Position numbers and translations under genes: made by a program. This document shows, one piece after another, positions 48,037 through 58,951 of a stretch of 64,000 nucleotides of DNA; positions within the stretch are counted from its first letter, which is position 1, and every line of letters starts with the position of its first letter. The stretch comes from an uncultured Alphaproteobacteria bacterium. GTDB taxonomy: Bacteria > Pseudomonadota > Alphaproteobacteria > Rs-D84. The stretch spans positions 21,026 to 85,025 of the forward strand of contig CAMHTQ010000001.1 of NCBI GenBank assembly GCA_946188105.1, given 5' to 3'. A model generated the notes under the pieces. It worked only from the letters and a program-made list of their open reading frames with translations. It was not told where the DNA came from and did no database searches.

Positions 48037-48690
48037 CTATCCCTTGAAACCAGTTGCAACAATAAACATTTCCACACTATCTTTGCGTGATGCAGGTGGT
48101 TTTATATGATGCACATTTTCAAACCGTTCTTTGATTTGTTTTAACAAATCGTTTGTTGTCCCCCCTGTAAAAGATTTAGCAACAAAAGTTCCCCCAACCT
48201 TTAACGCACGAACGGCAAAATCAAATGCATATTCCAACAGCACCATTTGACGCAAATGATCCGTTTTTTTATGTCCAACCGTATTTGGTGCCATATCAGA
48301 AACCACAACATCCGCGGTTCCAACAGCATCATCTGTTAAATTCAATTTTTCTTCTAACCAATGTAATGCCTCGTCAGTCGTAAAATCACCCTGATAAAAT
48401 TCTACATTATTGATTGGTGTAATTTCCAACAAATCCATTGCAAAGATTTTAGATTTTGGAAATTCACGTGCAATATATTGCGACCAAGACCCCGGTGCCG
48501 CCCCCAAATCAACAACAACCTGATTGTTTTTCAAGAAATGAAATCTTTCGTTCATTTCAATCAGTTTATATGCTGCACGCGCCCGATACCCATCTTTGTG
48601 TGCGCGTTCAACATACGGATCAGCCGCCTGGCGACGAATCCATTCAGCCGAAGATTTATGTGCAGCAATTTTTTTATTTAGTATTTTCAT
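48037..48690 (-). CDS. rlmE: 23S rRNA (uridine-2'-O-)-methyltransferase RlmE/FtsJ
   Basis: [43 protein letters not shown]. Confidence 0.95.
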   Translation of the reverse strand: MKILNKKIAAHKSSAEWIRRQAADPYVERAHKDGYRARAAYKLIEMNERFHFLKNNQVVVDLGAAPGSWSQYIAREFPKSKIFAMDLLEITPINNVEFYQGDFTTDEALHWLEEKLNLTDDAVGTADVVVSDMAPNTVGHKKTDHLRQMVLLEYAFDFAVRALKVGGTFVAKSFTGGTTNDLLKQIKERFENVHHIKPPASRKDSVEMFIVATGFKG

Positions 48691-48734
48691 TATCTGCTGT
48701 ATTCCGTATTTTCAGATTGCGCCAATTTGGCCAT
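48690..48734 (-). CDS. Candidate 14-aa leader mini-ORF MAKLAQSENTEYSR coupled to rlmE
   Basis: AAAGGA SD then ATG; stop overlaps the rlmE start as TAATG. Confidence 0.4.
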   Translation of the reverse strand: MAKLAQSENTEYSR

Positions 48735-48769
48735 CTTTATTCCTTTATCTCTTTATATATACCTACTTT

Positions 48770-49123
48770 CTATCGTTTATTAAAGTAATTTTTACGACCA
48801 TAAAACAAAATATTAAAAAATTCGCCACGCACCCGTTTATACTCTAAACGTGCCTCGATATATTGCTCATTTTTATCATGCATAGGGCAATCAGCATTTT
48901 CACAAACCCGACTTTCCGAGAAATATTCACAATGACAAACTTTTATCATTGGCAGAGGAAATTCTTTGTCCTTCGATTCCTCTGGAATTTGTCGAATTTC
49001 ATTAACTATGCACACATCATCTGGCTTTTCAACAGCTGTCACAACAATTTCAGATTCCGCCGCTTTTTTTGCTTTTTTAGCAGCACAAACATCTTGCCAT
49101 TTTTCTTTTAAAAATTTTGACAT
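48770..49123 (-). CDS. Hypothetical Cys-containing protein
   Basis: 117-aa ORF; CHCEYFSESRVCENADCPMH. Confidence 0.6.
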   Translation of the reverse strand: MSKFLKEKWQDVCAAKKAKKAAESEIVVTAVEKPDDVCIVNEIRQIPEESKDKEFPLPMIKVCHCEYFSESRVCENADCPMHDKNEQYIEARLEYKRVRGEFFNILFYGRKNYFNKR

Positions 49124-49210
49124 TGTTTAACCCCTTTTATTTTACCATGTCTTCTCTATTTTACCATATAACGCATATCGACGTAAAGCTTGTTGCATCA
49201 ACATATTATC

Positions 49211-49354
49211 TCAAAATTCGCGTGCAATATATTGCGACCAAGACCCCGGTGCCGCCCCCAAATCAACAACAACCTGATTGTTTTTCAAAAAATGAAATCT
49301 TTCATTCATTTCAATCAGTTTGTATGCAGCACTCTTTTTATTTAGTATTTTCAT
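49211..49354 (-). pseudogene. Truncated, internally deleted duplicate of rlmE 5' part (47-aa ORF)
   Basis: [47 protein letters not shown] matches RlmE with an in-frame deletion. Confidence 0.85.
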
Positions 49355-49991
49355 CTTTTATACGACATACCATCTTTTTGCGGAATTCATCAGCATATTT
49401 TTCTGCACGTTTCAACGCAACGTCCATTGCTTCTTCTTTTGATTTTTTATGTTTAACCAAATATTCCACATTAACAAATCCAGCAGATTCATTAGAACTG
49501 ATTCTTGCAATCTTTGGTTTGCCACGTGTTATAAACTTTTTGAAATATGGATTATTTTGTGCCGCGATTGGATAACTGACAATAACACAAAATCCAGCAA
49601 CAAACAATTCGTCAAACAAATCTAATTGCATGTATGGTACAGGATCCGAAACACGTACTGGCACGAAATTTTCTATCATTCCTAACACATTTTTACGGAA
49701 TTGGTTTGCACGTTTACATGGTTCTGGATACAACAGCCCAGAACGAAAAACATATTCAACCACAGTTTGTTTTTTATCGCCACCAAAGTCAATATGAGAC
49801 CACGATGATGCATACCCACCTGAAATAAATCCCATATCAGACAACAAACTTTTATTTGTCTGACCGAAACCATCATATGTTACAGATAGAGTAAAACCTT
49901 TTAATTTCTCTTTTCCAGACGATTTATACACCATTGGCATAACATCACTAACCTCAATTGGTTGTGATATTTGCGGTTTTTTTCTATTCAT
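49338..49991 (-). CDS. Hypothetical protein
   Basis: 217-aa ORF, no recognised family. Confidence 0.6.
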   Translation of the reverse strand: MNRKKPQISQPIEVSDVMPMVYKSSGKEKLKGFTLSVTYDGFGQTNKSLLSDMGFISGGYASSWSHIDFGGDKKQTVVEYVFRSGLLYPEPCKRANQFRKNVLGMIENFVPVRVSDPVPYMQLDLFDELFVAGFCVIVSYPIAAQNNPYFKKFITRGKPKIARISSNESAGFVNVEYLVKHKKSKEEAMDVALKRAEKYADEFRKKMVCRIKDENTK

Positions 49992-50497
49992 TATTTGATT
50001 CCTCCTGGGGTTCCTGGCACGCCACCTTGTTGTTGCATACGTTGCATAACTGCCTCCATTCCCCCCATACGCTGAATCATAGCCATTTGGCGTTTCATAT
50101 TTAAATATTGTTTGATAATGTGTTCAACATCACGAACGGTGCACCCTGCTTTTTCTGCGATACGAGCCTTGGCATTTGCAAAAACCTTTTCAGGATCAGC
50201 GCGTTCTTCGGCAGTCATGGCCTCTAAAATTTTAATTTGTGCATCAACACTGCCGTCTTTGATTTTTTCCTTCATAGCATTCACAGCACCACTCATTCCT
50301 GGCACCATTTTCAATAATCCACTGAAATTGCTCATTTTCTTGATTTGTTTTAATTGAGCCAACATATCATTCATATCAAATTGACCAGACATCATACGTT
50401 CAGCGGTCTCTTTCATACCAGATGGCATTTTTACATCTTCTGCTGTTGCTTCATCTATTTTTTTTGTCTCTTTCTTTTTTCCGAAACCGAACATCAT
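49991..50497 (-). CDS. Stand-alone SRP54/Ffh M-domain protein
   Basis: FDMNDMLAQLKQIKKMSNFSGLLKMVPGMSG...EAMTAEERADPEKVFANAKARIAEKAGCTVRDVEHIIKQYLNMKRQM; no NG GTPase domain. Confidence 0.85.
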   Translation of the reverse strand: MMFGFGKKKETKKIDEATAEDVKMPSGMKETAERMMSGQFDMNDMLAQLKQIKKMSNFSGLLKMVPGMSGAVNAMKEKIKDGSVDAQIKILEAMTAEERADPEKVFANAKARIAEKAGCTVRDVEHIIKQYLNMKRQMAMIQRMGGMEAVMQRMQQQGGVPGTPGGIK

Positions 50498-50532
50498 TCA
50501 CTCCTTTTTATTGAAATTTTACCAAAAGTTTA

Positions 50533-53370
50533 TTACTTGTCCAGATACTTTTTTAAATACCGACCCGTCAAAGATTCAGGAACCAAAGCCACCTGTTCTG
50601 GTGTTCCAACTGCAACAACCTGACCACCACCGTCACCACCAGATGGTCCCAAATCAATAATCCAATCCACAGATTTAATAATATCCAGATTATGTTCAAT
50701 AACAACGACTGTGTTTCCCTGGTCTACCAATTCTTGTAAAACATTTAACAACATTTTAATATCTTCGAAATGCAAACCTGTTGTTGGCTCGTCCAAAATG
50801 TAAATTGTTTGTCCAGTACTGCGGGCGGTTAATTCTTTGGATAATTTTATACGTTGTGCCTCGCCACCAGATAAATCCAATGAACTTTGTCCTAATTTAA
50901 TATATTCCAAACCAACACGTTTTAACAATTCTAACTTTCTGGCAATTTTTGGAACGTTTATAAAAAATCTGTATGCTTCCTCGACAGTCATATTCAAAAC
51001 ATCAGCAATAGATTTATCTTTATATTTCACCGCCAAAGTTTCTTCATTGTATCGTGTTCCATGACATTTATCACATTCAACATAAACGTCAGCCAAAAAG
51101 TTCATTTCTATCTTTATTTGACCATCACCCTGGCATGCCTCGCAACGACCACCTTTGACATTAAAAGAGAAACGTCCTGATGTATAACCACGTGCTTTGG
51201 CCTCGGGCAATTCTGCAAAGAAATCACGAATATCAGTAAATACACCTGTATATGTTGCAGGATTGCTGCGTGGGCTGCGTCCAATTGGTGATTGATCTAT
51301 ATCGACAACCTTGTCCACATGTTCCATACCACGAATAATATCGTGGGCACCGACCTCTAATTTCGAATTATACATAACACGCATCAAAGCCGGATACAAA
51401 GTATTTAATAACAATGTTGATTTTCCAGATCCCGACACACCAGTTAATGCAACGAATTTACCCAACGGAATATCAACATCTATATTTTTTAAATTATTTT
51501 CACGTGCACCATGAATAGAAATAACATTACCATTCCCCGCCCTGCGTTTTTTTGGAACCTCAATCTTTCTAACCCCTGCCAAATATTGACCAGTAATTGA
51601 ATCAGGATTTTCAATCACTTGTTGTGGGCTACCGGCTGCAATAATATTTCCACCATTTATCCCAGCCCCTCGACCAATATCGACCAGATAGTCCGCAGCA
51701 CGCATTGCGTCTTCATCATGTTCTACTACAATCACCGTATTGTCTTTATCACGCAGTGTTTTTAATGTATCAATCAATTTATCATTATCACTTTGATGCA
51801 ATCCAATAGACGGTTCGTCCAAAACATATAACACCCCAGATAGTCCACTGCCAATTTGGGATGCCAATCTGATGCGTTGGGCCTCGCCCCCGGATAATGT
51901 TCCTGCCATCCGAGACAAAGTCAAATACCCCAATCCAACATTTTCCAAGAAATGCAACCTGTCTGTAATTTCACGCAAAACAATCCGGGCAATATCATTT
52001 TCTTTTTGTGTTAACTGATTTGGTAAATCCATAAACCAGCGCAAAGAATCTTTGACCGCCAAATCACACACATCAATAATATCAAATCCATTTATTTTGA
52101 TACACAATGCTTGGATATTTAAACGCTTTCCATGACACATTGGACATTGTTTCACAGATTGGTATTTACTTAATTCTGCACGCATAGATTCAGAATCAGA
52201 TTCTCGTAATCTGCGTTCCAAATTTGGAATAACCCCTTCGAACGGTTTTGCATAAACAAATCCGTTCCAGTTTATACGCATTTCTTCATCACCCGTTCCA
52301 TACAAAATTATATCTTTGTGTTCTTGTGTTAATGTATGCCATGGCTTTGATAATGGGATTTTATACTTTTTATGCAACGCATCTAATAAATGGTCATATT
52401 GCGTCAACATACCACTGCGTGACCAAGGGGCAATTGCACCACCTAAAATAGATTTTGTTGGATCTGGCACAACTAAATCTGGTGAAATATTTAACTGAAC
52501 CCCCAAACCACCACATGTTTGACACGCACCAATCGGTGCATTAAAAGAAAAGAGTCTGGGTTCAATTTTTGGTACGGTAAATCCACTAACTGGACACGCA
52601 TAATTTTGAGAATACAAAGTGTCTTGGTTTGTATCCAATCTGCGTACCAAAACAATGCCCGGCACCAATCGCAAAGAACCTTCGAACGAAGAATACAAAC
52701 GCGACTTGAACTCTTCCAAATTATCCGCATTTTCATCAGGCATTTGCAATCTGTCAATTATAACGAAAATATTGTGTTTTTTATTTTTATCCAAAGCAGG
52801 AACATTATCCAAATTTACCAATTCATTATCTATAATTGCACGTTGAAAACCCTGCTTTACTAAAAAAGCCAATTCTTTACGGTATTCACCTTTGCGTTCA
52901 CGTACCAACGGAGCCATTATGTAAATACGAACACCACTGGGGATTTTCATAGTCCAATCGACCATTTCCGCAATCGTTTGAGATTTAATTGGCAATCCCG
53001 TTACCGGTGAATGAGGTACACCTATTCTGGCCCACAACAACCTCAAATAATCATAAATTTCAGTAACCGTTCCAACCGTTGATCGCGGATTTTTTGATGT
53101 GGTTTTTTGTTCAATAGATATAGCCGGAGCCAATCCTTCAATAAAATCGACATCTGGCTTTTTCTGCATATCTAAAAATTGACGAGCATAACTAGACAAA
53201 GATTCCACATAACGTCGTTGACCCTCGGCATAAATAGTATTAAATGCCAACGATGATTTTCCAGACCCCGACACACCAGTAAACACTACCAATTTATTTT
53301 TTGGTATATCCAAGTCTATATTTTTAAGATTATTTTCGCGTGCACCACGAATTTTTATAATTCCAGCCAT
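50533..53370 (-). CDS. uvrA: UvrABC system protein A
   Basis: [47 protein letters not shown]; 945 aa. Confidence 0.98.
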   Translation of the reverse strand: MAGIIKIRGARENNLKNIDLDIPKNKLVVFTGVSGSGKSSLAFNTIYAEGQRRYVESLSSYARQFLDMQKKPDVDFIEGLAPAISIEQKTTSKNPRSTVGTVTEIYDYLRLLWARIGVPHSPVTGLPIKSQTIAEMVDWTMKIPSGVRIYIMAPLVRERKGEYRKELAFLVKQGFQRAIIDNELVNLDNVPALDKNKKHNIFVIIDRLQMPDENADNLEEFKSRLYSSFEGSLRLVPGIVLVRRLDTNQDTLYSQNYACPVSGFTVPKIEPRLFSFNAPIGACQTCGGLGVQLNISPDLVVPDPTKSILGGAIAPWSRSGMLTQYDHLLDALHKKYKIPLSKPWHTLTQEHKDIILYGTGDEEMRINWNGFVYAKPFEGVIPNLERRLRESDSESMRAELSKYQSVKQCPMCHGKRLNIQALCIKINGFDIIDVCDLAVKDSLRWFMDLPNQLTQKENDIARIVLREITDRLHFLENVGLGYLTLSRMAGTLSGGEAQRIRLASQIGSGLSGVLYVLDEPSIGLHQSDNDKLIDTLKTLRDKDNTVIVVEHDEDAMRAADYLVDIGRGAGINGGNIIAAGSPQQVIENPDSITGQYLAGVRKIEVPKKRRAGNGNVISIHGARENNLKNIDVDIPLGKFVALTGVSGSGKSTLLLNTLYPALMRVMYNSKLEVGAHDIIRGMEHVDKVVDIDQSPIGRSPRSNPATYTGVFTDIRDFFAELPEAKARGYTSGRFSFNVKGGRCEACQGDGQIKIEMNFLADVYVECDKCHGTRYNEETLAVKYKDKSIADVLNMTVEEAYRFFINVPKIARKLELLKRVGLEYIKLGQSSLDLSGGEAQRIKLSKELTARSTGQTIYILDEPTTGLHFEDIKMLLNVLQELVDQGNTVVVIEHNLDIIKSVDWIIDLGPSGGDGGGQVVAVGTPEQVALVPESLTGRYLKKYLDK

Positions 53371-53447
53371 AGTATTGTAAAATATAAATAAATTTTTCGA
53401 AAAAACAATAGGTGCGATGAAAAAATCACCACACCTATTTTATTCAA

Positions 53448-54293
53448 TTATTTTGTTTTTTTGATTAAATTATCTGGGTTCAAAGAAACATCTTTCTTGG
53501 ATGTTTTATTTGCCCCAACCTTTGGAGCCAACACACCATTAACCCAAACATCAACACCACCGGCATTACCAAATTTAGCCTTGTAACCGTCGCCTGTTGG
53601 GACATAATACACATCCCCAGAAACCAGTGTTTTACCAAATACAGGACGCCCTTTGGCATCTTCGATACCGATATAAGAATCTTCGATTACTTGGATGACA
53701 ACCTTGGCCTTGCCCATATATTCCTTGTTAAACCGTTCACGCACAGGAATATTATAAACAGGTTCTTCGACAACATTTGCAGCAACTTGTTCGGCAACTG
53801 GTGCATTTGCATCAACATTTACATCGGCCACCTTGTCAGAACCACCAAAGATAAGGACAATCAACATTGCCAACAAAATGACACCGCCACCGATTGCAAA
53901 CCACAACCAATGTTTCATCACATAGTCCATAGCAATACGCAACCACTCTTGGATTTTTGCCTTATAAGACATACGATTTTTTTCTTCTAAATCGTCATTA
54001 GTGATTGTAATTTCACATTCTGGTTCAATACCCAATTCAGATTTAATTTTGTTCACAATTTCATCAGGATTCAACCCCAATTCCATAGCATAGTTACGAG
54101 CAAAACCCAAAACATAAACAATTTCAGGAATCTTTTTATATTCACAATTTTCCAATGCCTCTAAAAATTCTTCACTGATGCATAATTGTTTAGCGATTGT
54201 ACTGATTTCACGTTTTCTGCGGCCTTGGGTTCTGGCATTACGCAACATTTCACCCGCAGTTATTGTGTTTTCAACAATTTTTTCTTCGTTCAT
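53448..54293 (-). CDS. RodZ-like HTH_25 / DUF4115 membrane protein
   Basis: N-terminal HTH GEMLRNARTQGRRKREISTIAKQLCISEEFLEALE, TM, C-terminal DSYIGIEDAKGRPVFGKTLVSGDVYYVP. Confidence 0.85.
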   Translation of the reverse strand: MNEEKIVENTITAGEMLRNARTQGRRKREISTIAKQLCISEEFLEALENCEYKKIPEIVYVLGFARNYAMELGLNPDEIVNKIKSELGIEPECEITITNDDLEEKNRMSYKAKIQEWLRIAMDYVMKHWLWFAIGGGVILLAMLIVLIFGGSDKVADVNVDANAPVAEQVAANVVEEPVYNIPVRERFNKEYMGKAKVVIQVIEDSYIGIEDAKGRPVFGKTLVSGDVYYVPTGDGYKAKFGNAGGVDVWVNGVLAPKVGANKTSKKDVSLNPDNLIKKTK

Positions 54294-54332
54294 ATTTATT
54301 TCCTTTGGCTGTATATCAACTATATGATACCT

Positions 54333-55253
54333 TTATATTTTGTCAACGCAACCCCAAAATTCAGATATTTTATCTTTTAATTCTTTTGCATCTGTAATTT
54401 GGTTTACCGCAACCCGAAAAGCAACCGCACCTGACATTCCCGCAGAATACCATGCACAATGTTTACGGAACAATGGTACCCCCGTCCGTTCACCATAATA
54501 ATCAATCACAGATTCCAAATGCCTTAACACTATATCACCAATATTATCAGGCGGATTTTCGCCCATAATTTCGGCAATTTTCCATGGGGTGCCCAACATT
54601 CCACGACCAATCATCACACCGGCATAACCCAATTTTTCCATTTGTTTAACATCATTTAATGTTTTGATATCACCATTTGCAATAATTGGAATTGGACAAT
54701 CAGAAACATCTGGGTGTTCTGCAACCCCAACATACCCTGCAGCACGTGTCCGCCCATGCAAAGCAACAAAACTGCATCCATTATCCGCAACAATATTCAC
54801 CAAATCACGCCAATCTGTATGGTCGCTGTCCCAGCCCAACCTAGTTTTTACAGACACAGGAATATCAACCGCACGAACAACCGCACGAACGATTTCCCCC
54901 GCCAAACGATGATTCCGCATTAAAAATGCCCCTGCCCCAGCACGAGTTGCAACCTTGGGCACAGGGCATCCCATATTTATATCAATCCATTTTGCACCGT
55001 TATCTTGCAAAATTCTGGCAGCATCAGCCATCAAATCAACATTTGCACCAAAAATTTGAGTTCCTATATTTCCCTCGTCATCATATCTATCAAAATTTCT
55101 GGGACAATTTTTGTGTTGTTCTGTCAGCGAATGACAAGAAATCATTTCCGTAACCAATGATACATCCCCAGAAACCTGACGAATAATCTGACGAAATGGT
55201 TTATCAGTAATTCCTGCAAGTGGGGCAACAAAAAAATTCTTTTTTTCAAACAT
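54333..55253 (-). CDS. dusB: tRNA-dihydrouridine synthase
   Basis: VAPLAGITDKPFRQI; DINMGCPVPKV; VKTRLGWD; ALHGRTRAAGY. Confidence 0.94.
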   Translation of the reverse strand: MFEKKNFFVAPLAGITDKPFRQIIRQVSGDVSLVTEMISCHSLTEQHKNCPRNFDRYDDEGNIGTQIFGANVDLMADAARILQDNGAKWIDINMGCPVPKVATRAGAGAFLMRNHRLAGEIVRAVVRAVDIPVSVKTRLGWDSDHTDWRDLVNIVADNGCSFVALHGRTRAAGYVGVAEHPDVSDCPIPIIANGDIKTLNDVKQMEKLGYAGVMIGRGMLGTPWKIAEIMGENPPDNIGDIVLRHLESVIDYYGERTGVPLFRKHCAWYSAGMSGAVAFRVAVNQITDAKELKDKISEFWGCVDKI

Positions 55254-55263
55254 TTGTGATATA

Positions 55264-55599
55264 ATGACACGTATGAAGGAAAAAATCAAAAATTTATTTT
55301 CATTTATTGGTCGTGCATGGAACGGGGGTTTCGTTGGCAAAGTCGGTGTAATTTTGGCCATTTTATTAACGATACGTTCTGTGAATTTTTTCCTGGGCGA
55401 AACAACTGTCCAAGGGTGCATTATGAACATTTGGCGATTAAATGCCGCCCAGCAACAGTTATTACAAGAACAAGAAAAATTAGACCAATTGGAAAAACAT
55501 ATTGCTTTGGTTCAACAAAACAGCCCCGATTACATTGAAGAATTGGGACTGAAACGTTTGAATATGGGCGATGCCAAAACCAAAATTTTAAAGCTTTAA
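55264..55599 (+). CDS. ftsB: Septum formation initiator FtsB/DivIC
   Basis: TM then coiled coil RLNAAQQQLLQEQEKLDQLEKHI...YIEELGLKRLNM. Confidence 0.8.
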   Translation: MTRMKEKIKNLFSFIGRAWNGGFVGKVGVILAILLTIRSVNFFLGETTVQGCIMNIWRLNAAQQQLLQEQEKLDQLEKHIALVQQNSPDYIEELGLKRLNMGDAKTKILKL

Positions 55600-56081
55600 T
55601 TCCAACAGGCAATTACCCCATTTAAATAGAAAGCAAACAACAACCACACAATATACGGCAACACCAACAGGTATGCTGTGCGACTAACCTTTTGAAATTC
55701 TCTGGCCATATACAAAGAAACCAAAATCAAACCAACCAAAACAAATACCGCCAACATCGGCATATGCAGACCAAAGAACACATAACTCCATCCTGCATTT
55801 AACACCATTTGGAAAAAGAACAACAATTCTGCTAATCCAATCAGTTTATGTGAAACCTTGCGTTTTTGCCGCCAAACCAAAAACAAAGCGATACCCAACA
55901 GCAAATATAATATCGTCCACGCAATACTAAACACTATTGGTGCCGGTGTCAGAGCGGATTGATTCAAAGAATTGAACCAAGCATTTGTGTGTCCTGCGAT
56001 TGGTGTAAACAACACCCCGATTGCACCTGGAATAAAAGAAATAAGTATTGCGACAATTAAAGAAAAAAAAGTTTTCATCAC
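55596..56081 (-). CDS. tspO: TspO/MBR family protein
   Basis: WFNSLNQSALTPAPIVFSIAWTILYLLLGIALFLVW; LNAGWSYVFFG. Confidence 0.93.
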   Translation of the reverse strand: MMKTFFSLIVAILISFIPGAIGVLFTPIAGHTNAWFNSLNQSALTPAPIVFSIAWTILYLLLGIALFLVWRQKRKVSHKLIGLAELLFFFQMVLNAGWSYVFFGLHMPMLAVFVLVGLILVSLYMAREFQKVSRTAYLLVLPYIVWLLFAFYLNGVIACWN

Positions 56082-56155
56082 CTACCTCCATTTTTATGAC
56101 TTTAATTATACAGCAACCACCCAGCCACCGCCACAGGCAGATATTCTTAACAAAA

Positions 56156-56175
56156 AATCCCGCATTTGCGGGATT
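56156..56175 (-). terminator. Intrinsic terminator
   Basis: AATCCCGC-ATTT-GCGGGATT with T run on the minus strand. Confidence 0.75.
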
Positions 56176-56180
56176 AAACC

Positions 56181-57443
56181 TTATAAAACGATAAACAGTT
56201 GTGGATGCTGAGATAAATATTCTATACCATCATCCAATGCCTTGCGATATTCCAAAAACTTTGCCTTGTTCGCATCGTCTAAATTATTTATCGCAGGTAA
56301 TTTCACAGTCAATGGATTTACATGTTTGCCGTCTTTGATAACCTCGTAATGCAAATGTGGTCCTGTGGATAATCCAGTCGAACCCACAAATCCAATTGTT
56401 TGCCCCTGACGAACAGTTGTTCCAACATTTACACCCTTCATAAACTTGGACATATGGGCATACAATGTTTCAAAAGAACCATTATGACGAATACGTATAA
56501 AATTACCATGTCCGCTGTTATATCCACGTTTCACAACGCGACCCGCCCCGGCGGCTGGAATTGGTGTTCCGGTTGATGCACGGAAATCGACACCTTTGTG
56601 TGCACGGGTGAATCCCAAAACAGGATGTTTGCGACGTGTTGAAAAACTGCTTGTTACCTTGGCATTATTGATTGGGGTACGTTTCAAAGATTTAATTGCA
56701 CCATTACCCTTTTCATCATAATAGCCGTATGATCCGTCATTCTTTTTAAAGCGATACATTTTAACATTTCCACGCAACGCATCAAAAGATACAGCCAGCA
56801 CATGACCATTATCAACCTTGGCACCAGATGAAAAATTCTCTTCATACAACACAGAAAACTTTTGCCCTGCACGAACATCACGTTCAAAGTCCATTTCAAA
56901 AGCCAACAAATCATAAACATCTGACAAAATACCCGCAGGAATTCCAGCACGTTGACCAGCCAAATAAAAACTGTCCCCGTCTAAAATTACACCAGATTTA
57001 TAAACCGCCCTGGTATCACGTTCTATTTCAACAGTATTACATTTCCATGCCCCCGCCTTGTCGCAAGTCAATTCAACCTGACGCCATGGGGATGGAATAA
57101 CAACAATCTTGTTCACAGGCGATTCGTCAGAATCACGCACAAATTCAATTTTATCCCTGTCGGCACGCAACCCTGTAATACCCGCCCCAGATTTTAACAC
57201 CGAAACAATTTCACTTATTTGATTATGAGACAAACCCTGTTTGGATAAAATGCCAGACAATGTATCCCCAGATGTAACCAAAACCACAGATTTACAAGTG
57301 TCGCCACCTTTATCATTGCCATTTAACACAGGTGCCGTTTTAGTTATCATTAAAAATAAAGCAACCAAGGTCAGCAATACCGCCAACGCAACAACAAGCT
57401 TGGTTAATACTTTCGTATTCAGATATTCTTTTACTTTTTTCAT
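56181..57443 (-). CDS. M23 peptidase, MepM/OapA-like
   Basis: GDTLSGILSKQGLSHNQI; VTSSFSTRRKHPVLGFTRAHKGVDFRASTGTPI; GLSTGPHLHYEV. Confidence 0.93.
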   Translation of the reverse strand: MKKVKEYLNTKVLTKLVVALAVLLTLVALFLMITKTAPVLNGNDKGGDTCKSVVLVTSGDTLSGILSKQGLSHNQISEIVSVLKSGAGITGLRADRDKIEFVRDSDESPVNKIVVIPSPWRQVELTCDKAGAWKCNTVEIERDTRAVYKSGVILDGDSFYLAGQRAGIPAGILSDVYDLLAFEMDFERDVRAGQKFSVLYEENFSSGAKVDNGHVLAVSFDALRGNVKMYRFKKNDGSYGYYDEKGNGAIKSLKRTPINNAKVTSSFSTRRKHPVLGFTRAHKGVDFRASTGTPIPAAGAGRVVKRGYNSGHGNFIRIRHNGSFETLYAHMSKFMKGVNVGTTVRQGQTIGFVGSTGLSTGPHLHYEVIKDGKHVNPLTVKLPAINNLDDANKAKFLEYRKALDDGIEYLSQHPQLFIVL

Positions 57444-57464
57444 AACCCGTATTATAATAGATTT

Positions 57465-58241
57465 ATGACAACAAATCAAGCATTCACAATTTTATCAAAT
57501 ATATCTGGTCCGCATATCGCAAGAATTATTACGGATGCAATTCCTAATATGTCTAAATTAAAATTATGGTATATTTCAAGACAACTGCATGCGGGCATTC
57601 CTGTTGCTAAAATAATTCATAACAAATGGTTTTATGGACTGCAATTCTATACCAACAAATACACTCTGGATCCACGCCCAGACACCGAAACATTGGTTGA
57701 TGCGGTTATAAACGACTATAATCGTGCCACAAATATACGAATTGCTGATTTGGGAACCGGCACCGGATGTATTATCTGTGCAATAATAAAAAATATAAAT
57801 GCATCAGGAATCGCACTGGAAAAATCCAGACCCGCAATTCTTGTTGCCCGTAAAAACATCCAAACCTTAAATCTAGGCGACAAAATCTCGGTTAAACATG
57901 GCAATTTTAATGACCCCCATGCATTAGAATATGACTCTTTTGATGTAATTGTGTCCAACCCACCATATATCGCCCATAACGATCCAAATGTGGATTCCGG
58001 TGCAATGCACGACCCAAAATGCGCACTGTATGCCGATGACAACGGGTTGGCCGCGTACAAACAAATTGCAAAAAATGCTAAAATTTGGTTAAAAGATTGT
58101 GGCAGAATTTATCTGGAAATCGGGATTGGAATGGAATCTGATGTGACACAAATATTTGAAAAAGAACATTGGAAATTCATAAAACAAATTTCAGATTTAG
58201 GTGGAATAATTCGAGTATTGGTATTCGAAAACATTAAATAA
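57465..58241 (+). CDS. prmC: Release-factor glutamine N5-methyltransferase
   Basis: PRPDTETLVDAV; DLGTGTGCIICAII; VIVSNPPYIA. Confidence 0.92.
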   Translation: MTTNQAFTILSNISGPHIARIITDAIPNMSKLKLWYISRQLHAGIPVAKIIHNKWFYGLQFYTNKYTLDPRPDTETLVDAVINDYNRATNIRIADLGTGTGCIICAIIKNINASGIALEKSRPAILVARKNIQTLNLGDKISVKHGNFNDPHALEYDSFDVIVSNPPYIAHNDPNVDSGAMHDPKCALYADDNGLAAYKQIAKNAKIWLKDCGRIYLEIGIGMESDVTQIFEKEHWKFIKQISDLGGIIRVLVFENIK

Positions 58242-58309
58242 CCACGAAACATATCGCGGCAATACAAACCTGTAATACCAACATATACAATATATACAAA
58301 TTTTTTAGG

Positions 58310-58951
58310 TTATTTAAACCAAGGGTTATTTTGTTTTAACCAACCAATATTTGTTTCCATACCATGACCATGAACAACATATGTATCATCATCCAAATTC
58401 ATGCTGTACAGGTTATGAATAGATTGATGTATTTGATTTTCATTACCACCTGGGAAATCCGTCCGACCATAACTATCTTGGAACAAAGTATCTCCAATCA
58501 GCAAAATTTTATATTCTGGGAAATAAAACATCACCCCACCCGGTGTATGACCAGGACTGGTAAATATTTGCATTTCTATATCTGGTAAAATTTCAACAGT
58601 TCCAACTGGCAATTTTGATGGCCGTTTATAATCATCCAAAATATGTGGCAACCCAAACATATCCAACAAACCGTTGCCACTGGTAATCAGGTAATTATCA
58701 GCCGAATTCAAAAACCAATTTACATTAAATTCTTCTGCTAAACCTGGTGCCGCAGATATATGGTCTGGATGCCCATGGGTGCAATAAATCGCACGCAATT
58801 TCAACCCCTGTCCAGACAAAACGCGTTTCCAATCATCCGCACGCCCCCACGCATCAAAAATGACCGCCTCGTCGCCATTGGAAACCAATACAGAATTAGT
58901 ATTAGTTGGTGGCAAATGCAAAACTTCAAATTTTACATTATTTTTTTGCAT
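58310..58951 (-). CDS. MBL-fold hydrolase (glyoxalase II-like)
   Basis: YCTHGHPDHISAAPGLA; PGHTPGGVMFYF; GDTLFQDSYGRTD. Confidence 0.9.
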   Translation of the reverse strand: MQKNNVKFEVLHLPPTNTNSVLVSNGDEAVIFDAWGRADDWKRVLSGQGLKLRAIYCTHGHPDHISAAPGLAEEFNVNWFLNSADNYLITSGNGLLDMFGLPHILDDYKRPSKLPVGTVEILPDIEMQIFTSPGHTPGGVMFYFPEYKILLIGDTLFQDSYGRTDFPGGNENQIHQSIHNLYSMNLDDDTYVVHGHGMETNIGWLKQNNPWFK

